DNA from: Veillonella atypica KON
Lineage (GTDB): Bacteria; Bacillota; Negativicutes; Veillonellales; Veillonellaceae
Assembly (NCBI RefSeq): GCF_002959915.1
Contig: NZ_PPDE01000008.1
Coordinates: 731,790-795,789, forward strand
Length of the DNA: 64,000 nucleotides
Reading direction: 5' to 3'
Position numbers and translations under genes: made by a program. Position 1 is the stretch's first letter. Each line of letters starts with the position of its first letter. The notes under the pieces were generated by a model, which did no database searches, was not told the origin of the DNA, and saw nothing but the letters and a program-made list of their open reading frames with translations. This document shows positions 60,423 through 64,000 of this stretch, piece after piece.

Positions 60423-60530
60423 TTGACTATCCTTTTATATCATGCTATTCTATGAGTAACAAAGGAAATTAGTATGAGGCAATGTTTTCATACGAAAAAA
60501 TAGCAGGGTGGCAGCCCTGCTATTTTTTAT
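60423..60530 (+). ncRNA. Antitoxin RNA of Fst/par-like locus 1
   Basis: Promoter TTGACT (60423-60428), 17 bp, TATTCT (60446-60451). The transcript (about 60457-60530) carries the direct repeat at 60461-60490 and ends at the bidirectional terminator. Because the matching repeat at 60611-60642 covers the toxin's translation start on the opposite strand, the RNA can pair with the toxin ribosome site, as RNAII does in pAD1 par. Confidence 0.75.
60495..60528. terminator. Bidirectional terminator shared by toxin and antitoxin RNAs, locus 1
   Basis: AAAAAATAGCAGGG, loop, CCCTGCTATTTTTT: a perfect stem with A/T tracts on both sides. Confidence 0.9.
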
Positions 60531-60550
60531 TGTGCTGGTTACTAACTAAA

Positions 60551-60634
60551 CTATCTATCCAGCCACTTGCAAATATAATATGCAACTATACTTGCTATGA
60601 TAGATAAAAAAAAGGAAATTAATATCTCCGGCAA
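60551..60634 (-). CDS. Fst-like type I toxin, 27 aa, locus 1
   Basis: The frame starts at TTG 60634 (LPEILISFFLSIIASIVAYY) and ends CKWLDR. AAAGGAGG lies 8 nt before the TTG. One transmembrane helix followed by a positively charged WLDR tail is the hallmark of the Fst/Ldr family of membrane toxins. Pairs with the antitoxin RNA on the other strand. It lacks the four extra C-terminal residues of the locus-2 toxin. A -10-like TATAAT lies about 40-45 bp upstream of the start. The short length and TTG start explain why gene callers miss it. Confidence 0.75.
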   Translation of the reverse strand: MPEILISFFLSIIASIVAYYICKWLDR

Positions 60635-60749
60635 TGTTTTCACCTCCTTTCTGTTACCAGAATGGAGTAGTAACAATTAGATTATATAATGTCTATATAT
60701 ACTTTTCTATAAGAATAGATAAAACGAAATATAGAGATAAATTAATTTA

Positions 60750-61349
60750 CTAAAACACATTCACTCTATATACCAATATGCGTTCTTTTTCATCACGTTC
60801 TTGAAATAAATCACCGCATTGTATTGATTCTTCTGCTTCAAGGCGCACGTGGTTATTTAGGAAATTCTCTACTTCTTCGTTAACATAATAGAAGAATAGT
60901 AGAATTTCTCTTGGATGATGATATAAAGAATCAAAGATATTACCTAGTACGCGTTTAATGGTATGAAGTGCAAAGGGGTTAAAGAAAAAGCATCGATCTG
61001 CATTGTCTGGCAATGCATAGGTAGCTGCATCGCCAAGGACAAAAGATACGCGGTTCTTGGCAGCTGGGCTTTCACCATTTACGATGGCCCGTTCATACAA
61101 ACGTTCATCGTATTCGATACCAATGGAATGGCACCGCGTCTGATTAGCCATAAATATGCTAACGCGCCCCTTGCCACTGCCGTAATCAATGAGGGTATTT
61201 TGTTTCGTAATATAACCGCTATTGGCAAGGCGCTCAAGAACACAGTAATCTGTTGGCTCATACGGATGATGCTCTGCATCCGAACGACTATCATCACGGC
61301 CTGCTGTTTTTATTTGTAATATACTTTCCCATTCTTGGTCGGTTGCCAT
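60750..61349 (-). CDS. Class I SAM-dependent methyltransferase
   Basis: 199 aa. Motif I TLIDYGSGKGRVSIFMANQ binds S-adenosylmethionine. An acidic residue ends strand 2 in SIGIEYDERLYERA, motif II is SFVLGDAATYALPDN and motif IV is RCFFFNPFALHTIK. The strand-4 sequence FFFNPF rather than NPPY argues against a DNA-adenine methylase and for a small-molecule or protein substrate. The first 35 residues contain the conserved block YEPTDYCVLERLANSGYI. Monocistronic, next to the type I toxin locus. Substrate unknown. Confidence 0.85.
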   Translation of the reverse strand: MATDQEWESILQIKTAGRDDSRSDAEHHPYEPTDYCVLERLANSGYITKQNTLIDYGSGKGRVSIFMANQTRCHSIGIEYDERLYERAIVNGESPAAKNRVSFVLGDAATYALPDNADRCFFFNPFALHTIKRVLGNIFDSLYHHPREILLFFYYVNEEVENFLNNHVRLEAEESIQCGDLFQERDEKERILVYRVNVF

Positions 61350-61464
61350 TGATACACTCCCAACTATCGTAAATATTGCGCTATGTTATATTGTTATTTT
61401 TTCTATTATACTATCTTACAAAATCTACTACTAATTTCCTACTACATTATATTTATCTATCAAT

Positions 61465-61506
61465 AATAAAGATTACCTATTCAATAAATAAATAAAGATT
61501 ATCTAT
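61465..61506. repeat. Direct repeats upstream of the esterase
   Basis: AATAAAGATTAYCTAT occurs at 61465-61480 and 61491-61506, 26 bp apart, in the AT-rich 61350-61613 gap that must hold the divergent promoters. Possible regulator site. Confidence 0.4.
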
Positions 61507-61613
61507 CTAATATATGTAATTATAAATTACACGAATTCTAATAAATTGCACTAAATTTAATTTTATTATATATTTTAATAAATATTTTGATAAATACGAT
61601 AAAATAAGGAGAT

Positions 61614-63089
61614 ATGATGAATAAAATCTTATTAATGGCTCTTGTGCTAGGCACACTTTCTACAACAAATATACTAGCTGCAACGGACATGGCTACTACT
61701 ATTTCTAGTACAAACTCTATCTCTGCTACCTCTGAAATTAAGACTCATCAAACAGAAGCATACGGCATGCAATCTGTAACGGCAGTGCCAAAAATTTATG
61801 GTGATGGTGAAAAAATAGCGGCTATCATCATCAAATATCCAGAAGCAATCCAAGAAAGTGCATTAGCGCTCAATACTTTCACAGTAGAAGGCAAAACAAT
61901 CAACAATATCTATACTAATTCTGTACCTGAACTGAAAGAAAATTACAAATCTACAGCTAAAGGTTTGCACAATGGTGCCCCTCAAATAGATACAACAGTA
62001 GGACAAACAAATACGGTCAAAGCTAGTAAAAAAGACAAAAACTCTAAAGCTACAGCAGCTGATCAATACGTTGTAGTGGAATTTGAATATGAAAACTCTA
62101 CACCATTCGTATTAGCACCACGCCCTAATAAACCTAAAAATAATGGTGCTGTAGGCGTCGATGCACCACTGCGTTCCGATCGTAAATTGCCTGATTTAAA
62201 CGTTACAGTCACTCAATTTCAACCGGTAGTAACTAAAACAGGTACTATATACGGCCCTTCACAAACGAGCGTAATCAATACATCTACGGCATCTACTATT
62301 ATGGATGAGTTTAAAACATATATTTACACAGATCCAACTACGGGTAATAGCATTCCTTACAATGTATTTTTACCGAAAAACTATGATGCATCAAAACAAT
62401 ACCCTCTATATTTCTTCATAGCTGACTCCAGTGCCAATATCAATGATAATCGCACGGTACTATTCCAAGGTAATGGTGCTACTGTTTTCGCTAGCCCTGA
62501 GGAACAAGCAAAACATGAAGCCATCATCGTTGCCCCTCAATACACTCAAGATTTAGTAGATACACTTGGTATGATGACTACTGATAAAAATGAATGGACT
62601 CCAGGTCTTACCTTGGTAGATAGTCTATTACATCATGTCATCGCTACGTATCCAATTGATAAGAACCGAATTTACGGTTCTGGTCAGTCTCAAGGTGGTA
62701 TGGCAAACATTGCCATTAGCGACAAACATCCTGATTTGTTTACGGCTCAATTCCTCGTAGCATGCCAATGGAATACGGAGGAAATGAAAGTATTAAAGGA
62801 TAAAAAATTGTGGATACTCGTATCCGAAGGCGATGATAAAGCATATCCTGGCATGAATACAGCTACTAAAAATTGGGCCGACTTAGGCACTAACATTGCA
62901 ACCTCTCCTATGTGGGATAGCCATTCTACACCGGAACAATTCGACGCATTGGTGAAAGCTACAGTCGATCAAAAGGCTCCTATTAATTACACGGTATTTA
63001 AAGATGGCAACCATATGTACACATGGTCTGTAGCTTATAATATCGAAGGCATTAGAGATTGGCTATTCAGCCAAACTAAGGAAAAATAG
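61614..63089 (+). CDS. Secreted alpha/beta-hydrolase (esterase/PHB-depolymerase-like)
   Basis: 491 aa. Signal peptide ~1-22 (ends ILAATD). Residues ~45-225 form a beta-rich region with a Lys/Asp patch (KASKKDKNSK), perhaps an accessory domain. The hydrolase domain begins near FKTYIYTDPTTGNSIPYNVF. The nucleophile Ser is in RIYGSGQSQGGMANIA (GxSxGG), an acidic residue is in ILVSEGDDKAYPG, and His is in VFKDGNHMYTWS. Related to LpqC/feruloyl-esterase-like proteins that cleave ester bonds outside the cytoplasm. ATG-ATG at 61614 and 61617; AAGGAG spacing slightly favours the second. One of two complete plus-strand genes here. Confidence 0.85.
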   Translation: MMNKILLMALVLGTLSTTNILAATDMATTISSTNSISATSEIKTHQTEAYGMQSVTAVPKIYGDGEKIAAIIIKYPEAIQESALALNTFTVEGKTINNIYTNSVPELKENYKSTAKGLHNGAPQIDTTVGQTNTVKASKKDKNSKATAADQYVVVEFEYENSTPFVLAPRPNKPKNNGAVGVDAPLRSDRKLPDLNVTVTQFQPVVTKTGTIYGPSQTSVINTSTASTIMDEFKTYIYTDPTTGNSIPYNVFLPKNYDASKQYPLYFFIADSSANINDNRTVLFQGNGATVFASPEEQAKHEAIIVAPQYTQDLVDTLGMMTTDKNEWTPGLTLVDSLLHHVIATYPIDKNRIYGSGQSQGGMANIAISDKHPDLFTAQFLVACQWNTEEMKVLKDKKLWILVSEGDDKAYPGMNTATKNWADLGTNIATSPMWDSHSTPEQFDALVKATVDQKAPINYTVFKDGNHMYTWSVAYNIEGIRDWLFSQTKEK

Positions 63090-63170
63090 ACCCTATATAA
63101 ATGAACCGCCCCCTTAATGTTAGACCAAAAATCTCAACGTTATCAATCATTGTATACATAGATAACATCA

Positions 63171-63276
63171 TTTACAAACGTTAAATAATCATGTAATATA
63201 ATATATGACAAAGGAAGTCAATGTGTGACACATTTTCACGCAAACGAAAAAGGAGGGGGGCAGCCCTCCTTTTTCT
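63171..63276 (+). ncRNA. Antitoxin RNA of Fst/par-like locus 2
   Basis: Promoter TTTACA (63171-63176), 17 bp, TAATAT (63194-63199). The RNA carries the direct repeat 63211-63239 and ends at the stem AAAAAGGAGGG/CCCTCCTTTTT (63247-63275). It mirrors locus 1 in every part although the bases differ. Confidence 0.75.
63247..63275. terminator. Bidirectional terminator of locus 2
   Basis: AAAAAGGAGGG with CCCTCCTTTTT around a short G-rich loop. Confidence 0.85.
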
Positions 63277-63283
63277 GTACTAG

Positions 63284-63379
63284 TTACTGACGAAAATATC
63301 TATCTAGCCACTTGCAGATGTAGTGACAGGTTACACCTGCTATGATAGACACTATTAAGGAACTCAATATGTCAAACAC
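63284..63379 (-). CDS. Fst-like type I toxin, 31 aa, locus 2
   Basis: The frame starts at GTG 63379 and reads (M)FDILSSLIVSIIAGVTCHYI, ending CKWLDRYFRQ. AAAGGGGGTGA lies 4-9 nt upstream. The FDIL head, single helix and KWLDR tail match the Fst family well, and YICKWLDR is shared with the locus-1 toxin. The antitoxin RNA is encoded convergently. Membrane depolarisation or division arrest is the known effect of such toxins. Confidence 0.8.
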   Translation of the reverse strand: MFDILSSLIVSIIAGVTCHYICKWLDRYFRQ

Positions 63380-63511
63380 ATTTTCACCCCCTTTCTGTTA
63401 CCAGTATGGGGCAGTAACACCTATAGTATACAACACTATTTACAAATAGTAGATAATATATAATAATAGTTAAAGGAAATAAGTATTTTGTTAGCATTTT
63501 AATGCACGCAA

Positions 63512-64000
63512 AATCAGAACCACCCGTAAAACGGGTGGTTTGCTCACGGGCTATAAGCCCGTAGTACTAGGCCAGCGTCTAAAGGCGCTGGCTTTCACTA
63601 CGTTCAAGCCGCATAGCCATTGACTCGTAACGGTCCCCTTAAAGGGGATATGTATTACTTGCTACCCTTAAAAGGGTCCTCATATTCTTTTACACTAAGT
63701 TTATCTTTCATTTGGTCATGTAACTCTTGCTCACGTATATATTTTTTTACGGTAGCTTCATTTAATCCTACCGTACTTACATAATATCCCTCGGACCAAA
63801 AGTGTCTATTTCCAAATTTATACTTTAAGTTTGCGTGTTTATCGAACATCATTAGCGCACTTTTACCCTTTAGATATCCCATAAAAGATGAAACTGATAT
63901 TTTAGGTGGAATTAACACTAGCATATGCACATGATCTGCCATAAGCTCCCCCTCTATAATCTTGACGCCCTTATATTCACATAAACGTCTCAGTATTTCA
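63512..64000 (-). mobile_element. IS200/IS605-family element, copy 2, cut by window edge
   Basis: From 63512 the sequence matches copy 1 (from 6430) almost base for base, including all end hairpins; the change I noticed is T to C at about 63856. It has the same orientation as copy 1, 57,082 bp apart. The flanking bases before 63512 differ from those of copy 1, which fixes the element end. The left half lies beyond the window. Confidence 0.9.
63655..64000 (-). CDS. tnpA: IS200-type Y1 transposase, 5' end outside the window
   Basis: The C-terminal 114 codons of the transposase are present, with HVH and the catalytic Tyr region KKYIREQE unchanged. By comparison with copy 1 the start codon would lie about 116 bp past the window end. 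No stop or frameshift is seen in the visible part, so the copy is probably intact. Confidence 0.9.
   Translation of the reverse strand, partial: EILRRLCEYKGVKIIEGELMADHVHMLVLIPPKISVSSFMGYLKGKSALMMFDKHANLKYKFGNRHFWSEGYYVSTVGLNEATVKKYIREQELHDQMKDKLSVKEYEDPFKGSK

Larger units (their letters stand above)
60461..60642. repeat. Direct repeats of Fst/par-like locus 1
   Basis: 60461-60490 and 60611-60642 share AAAGGAAATTA-TAT and GGCAATGTTTTCA. They lie at the antitoxin 5' end and over the toxin ribosome site respectively, the DRa/DRb layout of par loci. Confidence 0.85.
63211..63387. repeat. Direct repeats of Fst/par-like locus 2
   Basis: 63211-63239 and 63357-63387 share AAGGAA-TCAAT-TGT-A and ACACATTTTCAC. 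One lies in the antitoxin RNA, the other over the toxin ribosome site. Confidence 0.85.

Overview
The window looks like a Veillonella chromosome (Negativicutes, a diderm Firmicute). It encodes three porins that each start with a signal peptide and one S-layer-homology (SLH) domain, followed by a coiled coil and a barrel ending in aromatic residues. It also has a type V autotransporter, a TonB receptor, rhamnose/LPS-type glycan genes and LtaS/MdoB-like sulfatases, together with Firmicute-style AGGAGG ribosome sites. No rRNA, tRNA or CRISPR array was found. Almost all genes are on the minus strand. The genus is inferred from the protein types; no database was searched.

Layout: 1-3.4 kb holds housekeeping genes (a DMT exporter cut by the window edge, thrC, a DyP peroxidase). 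3.4-8.3 kb is a mobile-element remnant. It contains two copies of a cassette of small hydrophobic ORF, hairpin, 27-28 aa membrane peptide and HTH protein, set around an XRE/ImmA pair with a clear operator, then a truncated dinD, an IS200-type element and an Abi_2 gene. 8.4-8.7 kb holds a repeated element with a perfect 21-bp inverted repeat. 8.8-10.8 kb has a winged-HTH regulator, a 49-aa gene and an aminotransferase. 10.9-15.1 kb is an uptake operon: an unknown protein, a secreted CobN-tail protein, a binding lipoprotein and a TonB receptor. 15.2-19.7 kb has a sigma factor, a truncated ATPase, a degenerate GH3 lipoprotein and a secreted protein.

19.8-29.8 kb is a surface-protein region (three SLH porins, an autotransporter and a TPR/alpha-CTD-like protein). 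Its intergenic gaps carry arrays of a 16-bp palindrome spaced 51-54 bp. A holin-like type I toxin with a convergent antisense promoter lies there, and a 30-bp inverted repeat spans 20.2-25.2 kb. 30.0-34.8 kb is a defence island (RloA/RloB, AbiL-like, plus two more SMC-like ATPases). 35-59 kb is an envelope-glycan region with dTDP-rhamnose genes, transferases, a kinase fusion and three LtaS-like enzymes. It is interrupted by a 1498-aa Avs-like STAND protein with an N-terminal Cap4-type nuclease.

59.3-63.5 kb holds a lysine-rich protein, a methyltransferase and a secreted esterase, flanked by two Fst/par-like type I toxin-antitoxin loci. In both, the direct repeats, convergent antitoxin promoter and shared terminator can be read. 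A second IS200 copy in the same orientation runs off the right edge.
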